NCBI GenBank assembly: GCA_964632495.1
Contig: CAZWDS010000006.1
Coordinates: 1-64,000 of the forward strand
Direction: 5' to 3'
DNA: 64,000 nucleotides
DNA from: CALKXV01 sp964632495
GTDB taxonomy: Bacteria > Pseudomonadota > Alphaproteobacteria > Rhodobacterales > Rhodobacteraceae
Part shown: one piece after another, positions 15,546 to 23,965 of the stretch
How positions within the stretch are numbered: position 1 is the first letter of the stretch
Layout of the letters: each line of letters starts with the position of its first letter
Made by a program: the position numbers and the translations under genes
Notes under the pieces: model-generated
Database searches by the model: none
Told to the model about the DNA's origin: nothing
Seen by the model: only the letters and a program-made list of their open reading frames with translations

Positions 15546-16055
15546 CTACCCCGCGTTTTCCACAGTGCCGGGTGCTGCCAAATCGCTGATCAACTGGCCG
15601 CGCCAATCCATCACGATCATCGACAGATAGGCCCAGAAACCGAAGAATGACATCACCAGAACCGTACCCCGCACCGGCCAGGTTGGAACCCGCAATGCGC
15701 CTTCGCCCTCGTATTCTCCAATCCGGTAGGCGTCGACAAAGGACGGCCAAGTGCTCCAGATCAAACCGATGAAAAGGACCAACCCCAAAAGTGCGCCAAA
15801 CGTGCGGAACAGGCGGCGCAGAAATAACGGCACGGCATCCGCGAAAATCGACGTTCGCAACATCGAACCCGAGTAGATCGCAAGCGGCAGTTGCAGGAAT
15901 GTAATCGCCACGACGGAATTCTGAATGATCTCTTTCGTCCCCGGGATCGGGCGCGACAACAACGAACGCCCCATAACATCACCGAAGATCAAAAATGCCA
16001 AAGCCAGCGTCCAAAACGCCGAAAACAGATGGATTGCGCGCGTAACTTTTATCAC
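15546..16055 (-). CDS. dctQ: TRAP transporter small permease (TRAP-1)
   Basis: 169 aa with four predicted membrane helices (AIHLFSAFWTLALAFLIFGD; SVVAITFLQLPLAIYSGSML; LLGLVLFIGLIWSTWPSFV; GTVLVMSFFGFWAYLSMIVM). The VMGRSLLSRPIPGTKEI pattern after helix 1 is typical of DctQ. It pairs with the large permease directly downstream. Its promoter faces that of the receptor gene across 235 bases that carry two copies of a palindromic motif. Confidence 0.92.
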   Translation of the reverse strand: MIKVTRAIHLFSAFWTLALAFLIFGDVMGRSLLSRPIPGTKEIIQNSVVAITFLQLPLAIYSGSMLRTSIFADAVPLFLRRLFRTFGALLGLVLFIGLIWSTWPSFVDAYRIGEYEGEGALRVPTWPVRGTVLVMSFFGFWAYLSMIVMDWRGQLISDLAAPGTVENAG

Positions 16056-16130
16056 CGCGTTCCAGCCCTCCCCGCCCGAATTCGCGTTTATCCCGCGACG
16101 GTAGCGAACCGTTCTCGCCGGTCAAGATGA

Positions 16131-16150
16131 AAGTTAGCAAGTGATAAATA
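16131..16150. promoter_or_regulatory. Weak copy of the TATTTAT-N6-ATAAATA operator motif
   Basis: AAGTTAG-N6-ATAAATA. The right arm is perfect and the left arm matches 4 of 7. It lies about 60 bases before the next site in the same dctQ/dctP divergent promoter region, which suggests paired sites. Confidence 0.35.
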
Positions 16151-16207
16151 AGCGCCAGTCGTCCCTATCCCGTGCTTGACCATCGCCCCCTTTTCGTGCC
16201 GAATTGC

Positions 16208-16227
16208 AATTTAGCGGTCGATAAATA
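16208..16227. promoter_or_regulatory. Operator-like palindrome in the TRAP-1 divergent promoter
   Basis: AATTTAG-cggtcg-ATAAATA. Arms of 7 and a 6-base spacer match the sites at 21113 and 23020 in spacing and sequence, and the spacer cggtc is shared with the 21113 site. It lies 64 bases before the GTG of the receptor gene. Confidence 0.6.
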
Positions 16228-16290
16228 ACCGCAGCGAGGGCGACAACTTGGGCGACAGACCCACGTGTCGACATCTTAGGGAGGATCAAA

Positions 16291-17352
16291 GTGACACTAC
16301 TAAAAACAGCATTGGTGACATCCGTTGCCGCAATAACCGCCAGCACGGCGTTCGCCGACAGCTTCACATTCCGGATCGGTTCGGGCCATCCGAACGGACC
16401 CGCAGCATATGTTTCGGACATGGCAGATTTCTTTGTACCCGAGGTCAAGAAACGCGCCGAGGCCGCAGGCCACACGGTGGAGTTTGTCGAAGGCTACGGC
16501 GGCGCAATCGCGGGCGTGGCCGAAACTCTGGAAAGCGTTCAGAACGGCATTCTGGACATCGGCGGCTATTGCATCTGCTTCGAGCCCGCCAAGCTTTTCT
16601 TGCACAATTTCCCCTACTACACGCCCTTCGGCCCGCAGGATTCCGAAGATGCCATGGCCGCTGTTCGCGCGACCTATGACGCGGTGCCTTGGCTGACCGA
16701 ACAATTCGAAAGCGAATATGGCCAAGTCCATTTGGGCATCCACGGCTGGGACAATTACCACCTTGGCATGACCGAACCTTGGGACACCGTGGAGGATCTG
16801 AAAGGCATCAAAATCGGCGGCGCAGGTCCGAACCTGCCATGGATCGAATTTGCCGGCGCCGTTCCGGTTCAATCGACTTTGCCTGACGGATATCTGTCAT
16901 TGCAAACAGGTGTTTATAACGGATGGCTCATGCTGCCTTCGGCCTACTTCGGCTTCAAATTCCACGAGCCAGCGCCCTATTATACCCTTGTTGGCTTCGG
17001 GGCCATGGGCGTCAATGCGCTGACCATGAACAAGCGCAAGTTCGACAGCCTGCCCCCTGACATGCAAGCCATCATCCGCGAGGTTGGCCGCGAATACGAG
17101 GCGCAAGCCGGTGCCAAGCTGAACGGGCGTCAGGCCTGGGGTCTGAACGGGCTGAAAGAGGCTGGTGCCGAGATCAAGGAACTGCCTGCCGACGTACGTG
17201 CCGCATGGGCCAACAGCCTGACCAGCTTCCCGAACCAGCAAGCCAAGGACGCCGACGGACGCGGCATGCCGGGCACTGAAGTGCTGAACGCCTATCTGAA
17301 AGCGGTTGCTGACACGGGTTACACGATGCCCGTGGAATACGTGATCGAGTAA
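16291..17352 (+). CDS. dctP: TRAP transporter solute-binding protein (TRAP-1)
   Basis: 353 aa, periplasmic. GTG start at 16291 with GGGAGG seven bases upstream; signal peptide about 1-23 ending STAFA. DctP fold with KAFLHNF-type region (PAKLFLHNFPYYTPFGPQDS), GIHGWDNYHLGMTEPWDTVEDLKGIKI hinge strand (split here: WDTVEDLKGIKIGGAGPNLP) and QTGVYNGWLMLPSAYFGFKF. Binds an organic acid or aromatic acid and delivers it to DctQM. Closely related to the receptor at 25983 in overall design but not the same subgroup. Confidence 0.92.
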   Translation: MTLLKTALVTSVAAITASTAFADSFTFRIGSGHPNGPAAYVSDMADFFVPEVKKRAEAAGHTVEFVEGYGGAIAGVAETLESVQNGILDIGGYCICFEPAKLFLHNFPYYTPFGPQDSEDAMAAVRATYDAVPWLTEQFESEYGQVHLGIHGWDNYHLGMTEPWDTVEDLKGIKIGGAGPNLPWIEFAGAVPVQSTLPDGYLSLQTGVYNGWLMLPSAYFGFKFHEPAPYYTLVGFGAMGVNALTMNKRKFDSLPPDMQAIIREVGREYEAQAGAKLNGRQAWGLNGLKEAGAEIKELPADVRAAWANSLTSFPNQQAKDADGRGMPGTEVLNAYLKAVADTGYTMPVEYVIE

Positions 17353-17360
17353 AGCCTGTT

Positions 17361-17388
17361 AGGGGCGGTTGGTATCAGCCGCCCCTTT
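17361..17388. terminator. Bidirectional terminator between dctP and the Mo-hydroxylase gene
   Basis: AGGGGCGG (17361-17368) pairs with CCGCCCCT (17379-17386), followed by TTT. It lies exactly between two converging genes and abuts the stop codon of the minus-strand gene. Confidence 0.7.
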
Positions 17389-19763
17389 CACACCACGCCC
17401 AATGCCCGCAAGACCCGTTCCGGCGTCATCGGCATTTGCCAGATCGTGGCTCCCAATGGCCTAAGCGCATCGTTGACCGCGTTCAGCACCGCACAAGGCG
17501 CACCACCGGTTCCAGCTTCGCCCGCCCCCTTCGCCCCAAGGACACTGGTCTTGGTGGGCGTTTCGATATGTGTGACGTGGATATCCGGCATTTCGGCTGC
17601 CATGGGCACCAGATAATCAGCCATGGTGGCGTTCAGCATCTGGCCGTCATCCGAATAGAGACACTCTTCATAAAGCGCCCCACCGATGCCCTGCACCACA
17701 CCGCCGCGCAATTGCTCATCCACCAGTAAGGGGTTGATCACACGCCCACAATCCTCAACCGCCCAGAAATCCAGCACACGGGTCAAGCCCGTTTCGACAT
17801 CCACCTCCACATGGGCCGCCATGGCCCCGTTGGTGAACACGAAAGGGAATTCGGTGACGCGGTAGTGGCGTGTGGCGATCAGTTCGGGGTTCAGATCAGG
17901 TGGCAATTCGTTGCCGCGATAATAAACGGTGCGCGCCAGATCGGTCAGGCTGATCCGGTCCACGCCATCCGTATCGGTGACATGACCCGCCCGAATGTCC
18001 AGCCCATCCGGCGTAGTCTGAAGGATCGCTGCTGCCACGATCAACACTTGTTCCTTCAACGCGACCGAGGCCTGCAACATCGCCTCGCCGCCAATCCCGG
18101 CCCCACGCGACGCCCAAGTGCCGCCGCCATAAGGCGTGACATCGGTATCGCCCGTCTTGACCCGCACGCGGTCCATATCCACCCCGAACACATCCGCCGC
18201 AATCTGCGCCAGAATGGTGTTCGTGCCTTGGCCCTGTTCGGTGACCGAGCTTGAGATATGCAGGCTGCCGCCCGCATCCAGCCGCACCGTCGCCCCGTCC
18301 TGCGACGCAATCGGAGCACCCCCGATCCCGTAAAACATCGGCGAGGGATTGGTCACCTCGACCATCGAACAAAAGCCGATCCCGCGATGCACTCCGGTCT
18401 TCCGCGCGTTAGCCTGATCCTCGCGCAACCGCCCGTAGTTCATCACGTCGGTCAGCTTCACCAAGGCCTTGTGATGCGAAAGATCATCCAACTTCATGCC
18501 GGTGGTCGACGCCCGGGGATACGTGTCATCCCCCATCAGATTGCGCCGCCGCAGCTCCACCGGGTCGTTACCGATCTGATGCGCAGCGTCTTCCAGCAAT
18601 CCGTCACAAATCGCCATAGCAATCGGATGCCCGACCGCGCGATACTGGCACATCATGTTTTTATTCTGGAGCACCACGCGCCCCCGCGCGCGGTAATTCT
18701 CGATCTCGTAGGGCGCGCCTGTCAGGTTCAAAACCTGGTTCATTTCGATGGCCGAGGTGCGCGGATACATCGAATAGGGCCCGATGCCCGAGATGCTGTC
18801 GAACTCTAACGCTGTGATCTTACCCTCGGGTGTCACCGCCATCTTGGCCCGCACGATATGGTCACGTGCGTGGATGTCGGTCAGAAAACTCTCGTTCCGG
18901 TCAGCGACGAATTTCACCGGACGTTTCAACAGCTTGGCCACCGCGGCAGTGGCAATCTCGTCGCCGTAGGTATGGATCTTGATCCCGAAGGACCCGCCGA
19001 CATCTTCGGCGACGACCCGCACGTTTTCTTCCGCCAATCCTAAATGCTTGGCCAGAATAAACTGCATCATATGAGGAGCTTGTCCGGAGTAGTGAACGGT
19101 CAGGCGATCCTCAGCCGGATCAAATTCCACCAGCGTTGTACGTGCCTCCAATGTGACACCCGTATGACGCCCAAAGCGGAATTCGCGTTCCACCACAGTC
19201 ACCCCATCACCCGCAAAAGCCATATCGACGTCGCCAACATCCACGCTGCGTTCCCAAGCGATGTTGCTGTCAAATTCAGCGTGCATCACCGGCGCATCCG
19301 GGGCCAAAGCGGCCTCGGCATCCGTCAAGGCGGGCCGTTCTGCGTAGTCCACGACGATCCGCTCGACCGCATCTTCGGCCAATGCGCGACTGGTGGCGAC
19401 AACCATCGCAACAGGTTCGCCTTGCCACCGCGCCACGTCCACGGCCAATGGCATCTGCGGCGGGGACCTGAGGCCCGCCAGATGGCTTAGCACCCCGACA
19501 TAGGGCTCAACATGCGGCACCAGATCAGCGCCAGAATAGGCCGCCAGAACGCCAGGCATCTGCAAGGCATCGGACAAATCAATCGACGTGATATCCGCAT
19601 GGGCATAAGGCGAGCGCAGGAACGCGGCATGCACCATCCGCGGCAATTGCCTGTCATCCACAAACCGCCCGCGCCCCTGCGCCAAACGGCGCGCGTCGGG
19701 GCGCGGTACGGATTTTCCGATGTAAGAGTTCGGTTTGTCAAAGATCGTCAGAGGCCCCGTCAT
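17388..19763 (-). CDS. Molybdenum hydroxylase large subunit (CoxL/XDH family)
   Basis: 791 aa, molybdopterin-cytosine-dinucleotide-type catalytic subunit. ATG 19763 overlaps the small-subunit stop by four bases, so longer starts are rejected. Visible: N-terminal KSVPRPDARRLAQGRGRFVDD; EDVGGSFGIKIHTYGDE; the substrate-side loop NMMCQYRAVGHPIAMA where CO dehydrogenase has its AYRCSFR loop; SVTEQGQGTNT; and the active-site Glu in LGAKGAGEAGTGGAP. The missing Cys-Ser loop means it is not a CO oxidiser; it most likely hydroxylates an N-heterocycle or aromatic aldehyde with water as oxygen donor. Third gene of the FAD/2Fe-2S/Mo operon. Confidence 0.9.
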   Translation of the reverse strand: MTGPLTIFDKPNSYIGKSVPRPDARRLAQGRGRFVDDRQLPRMVHAAFLRSPYAHADITSIDLSDALQMPGVLAAYSGADLVPHVEPYVGVLSHLAGLRSPPQMPLAVDVARWQGEPVAMVVATSRALAEDAVERIVVDYAERPALTDAEAALAPDAPVMHAEFDSNIAWERSVDVGDVDMAFAGDGVTVVEREFRFGRHTGVTLEARTTLVEFDPAEDRLTVHYSGQAPHMMQFILAKHLGLAEENVRVVAEDVGGSFGIKIHTYGDEIATAAVAKLLKRPVKFVADRNESFLTDIHARDHIVRAKMAVTPEGKITALEFDSISGIGPYSMYPRTSAIEMNQVLNLTGAPYEIENYRARGRVVLQNKNMMCQYRAVGHPIAMAICDGLLEDAAHQIGNDPVELRRRNLMGDDTYPRASTTGMKLDDLSHHKALVKLTDVMNYGRLREDQANARKTGVHRGIGFCSMVEVTNPSPMFYGIGGAPIASQDGATVRLDAGGSLHISSSVTEQGQGTNTILAQIAADVFGVDMDRVRVKTGDTDVTPYGGGTWASRGAGIGGEAMLQASVALKEQVLIVAAAILQTTPDGLDIRAGHVTDTDGVDRISLTDLARTVYYRGNELPPDLNPELIATRHYRVTEFPFVFTNGAMAAHVEVDVETGLTRVLDFWAVEDCGRVINPLLVDEQLRGGVVQGIGGALYEECLYSDDGQMLNATMADYLVPMAAEMPDIHVTHIETPTKTSVLGAKGAGEAGTGGAPCAVLNAVNDALRPLGATIWQMPMTPERVLRALGVV

Positions 19764-20239
19764 GCCTTGCCCCCCTGCTCGATCACATCGCAGATGGCTG
19801 ACACGATGGCCTGATAACCAGTGCACCGGCAATAGTTGCCCGACAGGTGTTCACGGATCGCCACCCGATCTGCCACACCGCCGCCTTCGATATACTCCAA
19901 AGCGCTCGCCATCATGCCGGGCGTACAATACCCGCATTGAAGCGCGTTCCGATCCGCGAAGGCTTCGCGCAAAGCATCACTACGCCCGCTGTCAGCAAAG
20001 CCTTCCACCGTCGTCACCGCACCGCCATCGGCTTGCACGGCAAGCATCAAACAGCCGCGCACCATTTGGCCGTTTACCTCCAACGTGCAGGCACCACAAA
20101 CACCGTGTTCGCACCCGACATGACTGCCGGTCAGACCCAGATCCTCACGCAGAAAATCCACAAGGTTCTTGCGGACGGGAACTGAAACCGTGACCGCCTC
20201 GCCATTCACAGTCAGCTTGATGTCAGCCGTTTGGCTCAT
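19760..20239 (-). CDS. Molybdenum hydroxylase 2Fe-2S subunit (CoxS family)
   Basis: 159 aa. Two 2Fe-2S clusters: plant-type motif GCEHGVCGACTLEVNG with the fourth Cys in VRGCLMLAVQ, and the helical domain QCGYCTPGMMASA plus NYCRCTGYQAI. It carries electrons from the Mo centre to the FAD subunit. ATG 20239 overlaps the upstream FAD-subunit stop by four bases; a start at 20257 would lie deeper inside that gene and adds only MDKGDR. Confidence 0.94.
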   Translation of the reverse strand: MSQTADIKLTVNGEAVTVSVPVRKNLVDFLREDLGLTGSHVGCEHGVCGACTLEVNGQMVRGCLMLAVQADGGAVTTVEGFADSGRSDALREAFADRNALQCGYCTPGMMASALEYIEGGGVADRVAIREHLSGNYCRCTGYQAIVSAICDVIEQGGKA

Positions 20240-21072
20240 GCGATCACCTTTGTCCAAGCCCGCCGCAACGCGACGCGTGCGAGGTGCCGCTTGGTCGCTT
20301 CATCGGCATGAAGATCACCGCTCATCTGAACCCCATCCAAAGCCGCAACCGCCCCATCCAAAGCCCCCGCCCCACCATCACCGCCCATCAAAGCCAATTC
20401 GATGCCTTCCACCCGCAAAGGCCGATCCGAAATGCCGAAAAACGCAACGCGAACCGCGCCCAAGTTTTTCGAAGCCGACACCACACAGCCCGCTATGGCA
20501 TAGTCTCCGTGCCGCCGGGTGATCTCGTAAAACCCGGTTTTCTGATGGGCAGGTGAACAGGGAAAATGGACACCCGTGATCAACTCATGCTCGTCCCGCG
20601 CAGTCTCATAAAGCCCCAGAAAAAAGTCATCCGCCGCGATGCGCCGCGTGCCTTTGGCACTTTGCACCGTCACCGCGCCCCCAAGCGCCAATAGAACCGC
20701 TGGCAGTTCAGCCGCCGGATCCGCCAAAGCGCAACTGCCGCCGATGGTGCCACGATTGCGGATCGCAGGATGAGCAATGTGCGGCAGGACGCGACCGAGC
20801 AGAGGAACATGGCGCATCACTTCAGGATCGGTTTCCAACGATGAATAGCGCGTCATCGCTCCAATCGTCACCCAGCCCTCGTCAACAGAAACGCCAGACA
20901 ATCCTGCGACGGCATTCAGATCGACCAAGACCTCTGGCCCGGCAATCCGGAAATTCATCATCGGCATCAGACTTTGACCACCGGCCAGCGGAACCGAATC
21001 TTCATGCGCCAAAAGCGCCAAGGCCGCGTCCAACGTTTCGGGTCGGTGGTATTGAAATTCTGATGATTTCAC
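20236..21072 (-). CDS. Molybdenum hydroxylase FAD-binding subunit (CoxM family)
   Basis: 278 aa. GTG start at 21072 with AAGGGG six bases upstream. FAD sites: PLAGGQSLMPMMNFRIAGPE (first ADP-binding loop) and RNRGTIGGSCALADPAAELP (second), with TIGAMTRYSSLETDPEVM between. It passes electrons to an acceptor, often quinone or oxygen. First gene of the operon; its promoter region carries the TATTTAT-N6-ATAAATA palindrome shared with the divergent peroxiredoxin-like gene. No maturation genes of the coxDEF or xdhC type are in the window. Confidence 0.92.
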   Translation of the reverse strand: MKSSEFQYHRPETLDAALALLAHEDSVPLAGGQSLMPMMNFRIAGPEVLVDLNAVAGLSGVSVDEGWVTIGAMTRYSSLETDPEVMRHVPLLGRVLPHIAHPAIRNRGTIGGSCALADPAAELPAVLLALGGAVTVQSAKGTRRIAADDFFLGLYETARDEHELITGVHFPCSPAHQKTGFYEITRRHGDYAIAGCVVSASKNLGAVRVAFFGISDRPLRVEGIELALMGGDGGAGALDGAVAALDGVQMSGDLHADEATKRHLARVALRRAWTKVIA

Positions 21073-21112
21073 GAAATCCCCTTCGGCTCCGGCTTGCGCT
21101 TGGCCCTTACAC

Positions 21113-21132
21113 TATTTATCGGTCTATAAATA
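21113..21132. promoter_or_regulatory. Operator-like palindrome between coxM-like and peroxiredoxin-like genes
   Basis: TATTTAT-cggtct-ATAAATA is a perfect 7-bp inverted repeat with a 6-base spacer, in the 135-base divergent gap. It is the best copy of the motif also found at 16208 and 23020. Confidence 0.65.
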
Positions 21133-21207
21133 AAAACAAGGCACGCAGAACGCTAAGCGTGCAATCACAAAACGTCGGAAAATGCGACTTCTTTGAAAGG
21201 ACGAACT

Positions 21208-21726
21208 ATGAGCGACAAATTGATGCCCGGCACGCAAGCCCCTGCACTGGTCTTGCCTTTGGCGGGCGGCGGGACGTACGATCTTTCGGCTGAAAATGCT
21301 GGTGCGGCGACCATGGTCATTTTCTACCGAGGCCTGCATTGCCCGGTCTGCGAAGGATATCTGAGTAAGGTCGTCAACAATGCCGCCGCTTTTGCCGAAG
21401 CTGGTATGCCCATCGTTCTGGTGTCTATGGACGGACAGGACCGCGCCGAAAAAGCCAAGGCTGATTGGGGCTTGGGCGACCTTCCTGTGGCATACGGATT
21501 GACGGAAGAACAAGCCCGCAGTTGGGGATTGTACATCTCGACCTCGATCAAAGAAGCCGAAACGCCGGTTTTCTGCGAGCCGGGCACCTTCTGGGTCAAG
21601 CCCGACGGGTCGCTTTACCTGATCGACATCGCGTCGATGCCCTTTGCACGACCTGACGTGGATATCCTGTTGTCGAAAGTCGTGGCCATCGGCAACGGCT
21701 ATCCCGCTCGTGGCACCACGGCCTGA
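21208..21726 (+). CDS. Peroxiredoxin-like (AhpC/TSA fold) protein
   Basis: 172 aa. ATG 21208 follows GAAAGGA. Thioredoxin-fold pattern: PGTQAPALVLPLAGGGTYDL, then VIFYRGLHCPVCEGYLSKV with Cys45 and Cys48 (CPVC), VSMDGQDRAEKAKADW and the cis-Pro region ETPVFCEPGTFWV. The family is a peroxiredoxin-like group of unproved substrate. Divergent from the Mo-hydroxylase operon and sharing its operator-like palindrome, it may protect against peroxide made by that enzyme; this is inference. Confidence 0.82.
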   Translation: MSDKLMPGTQAPALVLPLAGGGTYDLSAENAGAATMVIFYRGLHCPVCEGYLSKVVNNAAAFAEAGMPIVLVSMDGQDRAEKAKADWGLGDLPVAYGLTEEQARSWGLYISTSIKEAETPVFCEPGTFWVKPDGSLYLIDIASMPFARPDVDILLSKVVAIGNGYPARGTTA

Positions 21727-21758
21727 AACCTTTTGCCCGGTCGTAAGGCCGGGCAGAC

Positions 21759-21794
21759 GCTTTGGCGAAAGGTCCGATTTTCGCTGACCAAAGC
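21759..21794. terminator. Hairpin between converging genes
   Basis: GCTTTGG (21759-21765) pairs with CCAAAGC (21788-21794), with an inner GAAA/TTTC pairing. A second stem GCCCGG/CCGGGC lies just before it at 21735-21754. Neither has a long T run, so termination is likely but not certain. Confidence 0.45.
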
Positions 21795-23000
21795 CTATGT
21801 CACAGGCACGCCGACCCCGCCCATGATATCATCAAGGTTGGGATGATCGCGGCCGTCCAAGTTTACAGTCTGATCGACATCGAAAATATAGCTGCCCAAC
21901 CGACGGCCTTTTTCAAGGGCACGCTGCGACGGGGGAACGCGTTCTTCTGAATAGGCGGCCAACGCCTGCGCAACGGGCGCCTGAGACAGATGCCGAGCCA
22001 AGGCCAATGCGTCTTCAGCGGCTTTCGTCACTCCCATCCCAACATGAGGACGCACACCGCACGCGGCATCCCCCGAAATTGCGACGCGGCCTTTCGCGAA
22101 AACCGGGCTGCAATGATCGTAGATCGGCGTGAAAAAAGGGCTGCCAGAGCGGCGGATGATCTCGACAAAATCTTTTGGCAATCGCCGTACCGCATCGGCC
22201 TCCATATGCGACCGCACGTTGTCACGCACCAACGGAGGCGGGATCGAGACCGGATGATAATTGCCATCAACGTCCGTCAGCATATCGCGTAATTCCTCTT
22301 CCGAAACAGCGCTGTACCAGACGAAGTTGTACTGACGGTGCCCGGGTCGCAGATCGTTGTTCGGCCCTGCGATTGGATAGGCCACGATCTGCGTTCCGTT
22401 TGGTGCAAAAAACCCAAACTCTGCGAACAGTCGCGCGTGGATCTCGGGCGGAAAGGATGCTTCGGGTGCCACGGCGCGCCACACCACATAGCCGGCAAAC
22501 TCGGGTTTGACCTCAGGCTGCATCTGCGCCCGAATAGCCGAGCGAAAACCATCGGACCCAATCAACACATCTGCTTCTTCACGGGTGCCATCTGCGAATT
22601 CGGCCACGACACTTTGCTGGGTTTCGGTATAGCCAACCACCGAACGGCCTGTATGGTAAGTGCCTTCCGGCATCAAGACCCGAAGCAACGTGTGAATCCT
22701 GTCCCAAGATGTAACGATCTGAGGGTACGGCAAACGCTTGACGACGTTGCTGTCGATATCGAAGGCGACACGGCCCGCGACTTCAACGCCCAGATCTTCG
22801 GTTGTTGCGCCGACCTCATAGAAAGCATCCAACAAGGCTTGGTGGGTGACAATCCCTGCCCCACGTCCGGCAAGCTCGACGTTGACACGTTCGCAAACGC
22901 TGACCTCCCAGCCCGCTTTCCGCAACGCCGCCGCCGCAAACAAACCGCCGATAGAACCGCCTGCAATGAGGGCTTTGCCGGTCTTGTTTTGAATGCGCAT
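21795..23000 (-). CDS. FAD-dependent monooxygenase, 2,6-dihydroxypyridine 3-monooxygenase-like
   Basis: 401 aa, single-component aromatic flavoprotein. Rossmann start ALIAGGSIGGLFAAAALRKA, the DG motif VLIGSDGFRSAIRAQM and the GD motif AISGDAACGVRPHVGMG. Stretches such as EFAGYVVWRAVAPE, IVAYPIAGPNN, YNFVWYSAVSEEELRDMLTD and the TSWDRIHTLLRVL/YHTGRSVVGYTE pair recall the dihydroxypyridine hydroxylase DhpH of nicotine breakdown. It probably ortho-hydroxylates a hydroxylated ring using NAD(P)H and O2. ATG 23000 is used; a GTG at 23015 is also possible. Divergent from a cupin gene with a shared palindrome. Confidence 0.85.
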   Translation of the reverse strand: MRIQNKTGKALIAGGSIGGLFAAAALRKAGWEVSVCERVNVELAGRGAGIVTHQALLDAFYEVGATTEDLGVEVAGRVAFDIDSNVVKRLPYPQIVTSWDRIHTLLRVLMPEGTYHTGRSVVGYTETQQSVVAEFADGTREEADVLIGSDGFRSAIRAQMQPEVKPEFAGYVVWRAVAPEASFPPEIHARLFAEFGFFAPNGTQIVAYPIAGPNNDLRPGHRQYNFVWYSAVSEEELRDMLTDVDGNYHPVSIPPPLVRDNVRSHMEADAVRRLPKDFVEIIRRSGSPFFTPIYDHCSPVFAKGRVAISGDAACGVRPHVGMGVTKAAEDALALARHLSQAPVAQALAAYSEERVPPSQRALEKGRRLGSYIFDVDQTVNLDGRDHPNLDDIMGGVGVPVT

Positions 23001-23019
23001 GGCGTGTCTTTTCACATCT

Positions 23020-23039
23020 AATTTATCACTCTATAAATA
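23020..23039. promoter_or_regulatory. Operator-like palindrome between flavin monooxygenase and cupin genes
   Basis: AATTTAT-cactct-ATAAATA, again 7-6-7 spacing with six of seven arm bases paired. It lies 20-40 bases from both divergent start codons. Confidence 0.6.
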
Positions 23040-23061
23040 AGATATAGCGGAAGGGAAAAAC

Positions 23062-23466
23062 ATGGCAATGACCGACACGTCGACGGATGCCTTTAACGGC
23101 CCCCATTGGAACGAAGACCTGCGCCAGGAATTGGCCGCTGCATCAACAAACGGTCAGGTTGGGTCGCGGATTGTCAGCGAAGACGGTCGTGTCCGGGTTT
23201 GGCTGATCGAAATGCAACCGGGTGATCGGCTGGGGTTTCATACCCATGTGCTGGACTATTTCTGGACCGCAACCACCGCGGGGCGCGCGCGATCCCGCTA
23301 TGCGGACGGTCACGTGGCCGAAACTGATTACGAGGCAGGGACCACCCGACATTTCACGTTCGCCAAAGGGGAAAGCATGACCCACGATCTGGAAAACATC
23401 GGCGAAACCGTTTTGTGCTTCACGACGGTCGAATTTCTGGACGGCGCCAATGCTCCATTGACCTGA
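23062..23466 (+). CDS. Cupin-like small protein
   Basis: 134 aa. One cupin barrel: VWLIEMQPGDRLGFHTHVLDYF-type motif 1 (His-x-His present as GFHTHVLDYFW) and motif 2 region KGESMTHDLENIGETVLCF. His residues suggest a bound metal. Could be a ring-cleavage or isomerase helper of the catabolic island, or a non-catalytic sensor; I cannot tell. Divergent from the dihydroxypyridine-hydroxylase-like gene. A start six bases later (MTDTS) is equally possible. Confidence 0.75.
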   Translation: MAMTDTSTDAFNGPHWNEDLRQELAAASTNGQVGSRIVSEDGRVRVWLIEMQPGDRLGFHTHVLDYFWTATTAGRARSRYADGHVAETDYEAGTTRHFTFAKGESMTHDLENIGETVLCFTTVEFLDGANAPLT

Positions 23467-23490
23467 TCGTGACAGCGACGACGTCGGCCC

Positions 23491-23877
23491 TTAAGACACA
23501 TCCACAGATTGTTCCGCGAAACGGACCGTCATGGTCAACCCACCTTCGTTGACCAGCCACTTTCGGATCGAATAACTGCGCGCGCCCGATAGGTGCATGG
23601 GATCATTTGCGACCAGGGCCTTAGCCTCGTCGAATGACGCGGCGCGGTACACCATCTGCCCCGCACCTTCCATCATCTCACCGCTTTCGTCCGACAAAGG
23701 CCCCGCCATCACCAACTGGCCCGCCGCTTCCAATTTCGCTTGATAAGCCAAATGATCTGCCAGATTCGCTTTTACCGTCTCTGGAGGTGCCGCAGGCGTC
23801 GATTGCGCCACATATAGCTCCAGCGCCAAGGCACCGCGTGCTTTTGCATCTGTTTTATAGTCATCCCAAGCTGGCAT
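23491..23877 (-). CDS. YciI-family protein
   Basis: 128 aa. YCII-related dimeric ferredoxin-like fold: LYVAQSTPAAPPETV, HLAYQAKLEAAGQLVMAGPL, FDEAKALVANDPMHLSGAR with the His-Asp region. Related proteins act as muconolactone-isomerase-like or dehalogenase-like enzymes in aromatic breakdown. Converges with the cupin gene and diverges from the FAH operon, with an ATCGAT-centred palindrome 17 bases before its start. Confidence 0.8.
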   Translation of the reverse strand: MPAWDDYKTDAKARGALALELYVAQSTPAAPPETVKANLADHLAYQAKLEAAGQLVMAGPLSDESGEMMEGAGQMVYRAASFDEAKALVANDPMHLSGARSYSIRKWLVNEGGLTMTVRFAEQSVDVS

Positions 23878-23893
23878 TTTTCGGCCCCTTCAG

Positions 23894-23909
23894 AAAAAAT
23901 CGATTTTAT
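23894..23909. promoter_or_regulatory. ATCGAT-centred palindrome upstream of YciI and FAH genes
   Basis: AAAAA-ATCGAT-TTTAT in the 88-base divergent gap. One of four similar sites (also 30547, 44007, 48234), all in promoter regions of catabolic, transport or regulator genes. Confidence 0.55.
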
Positions 23910-23965
23910 TTGACTTGGCAAAGTTTTATCGCCAAATTCTATATGGAACAAGAAGGAAGATCAGC

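Noticed and set aside
18258..18809. 183-residue plus-strand frame inside the Mo-hydroxylase gene
   Set aside because: Fully inside a clear gene, antisense, with no family features.
20236..21072. Aerobic CO dehydrogenase operon
   Set aside because: Gene order is similar, but the large subunit lacks the Cys-containing active-site loop of CO oxidisers.
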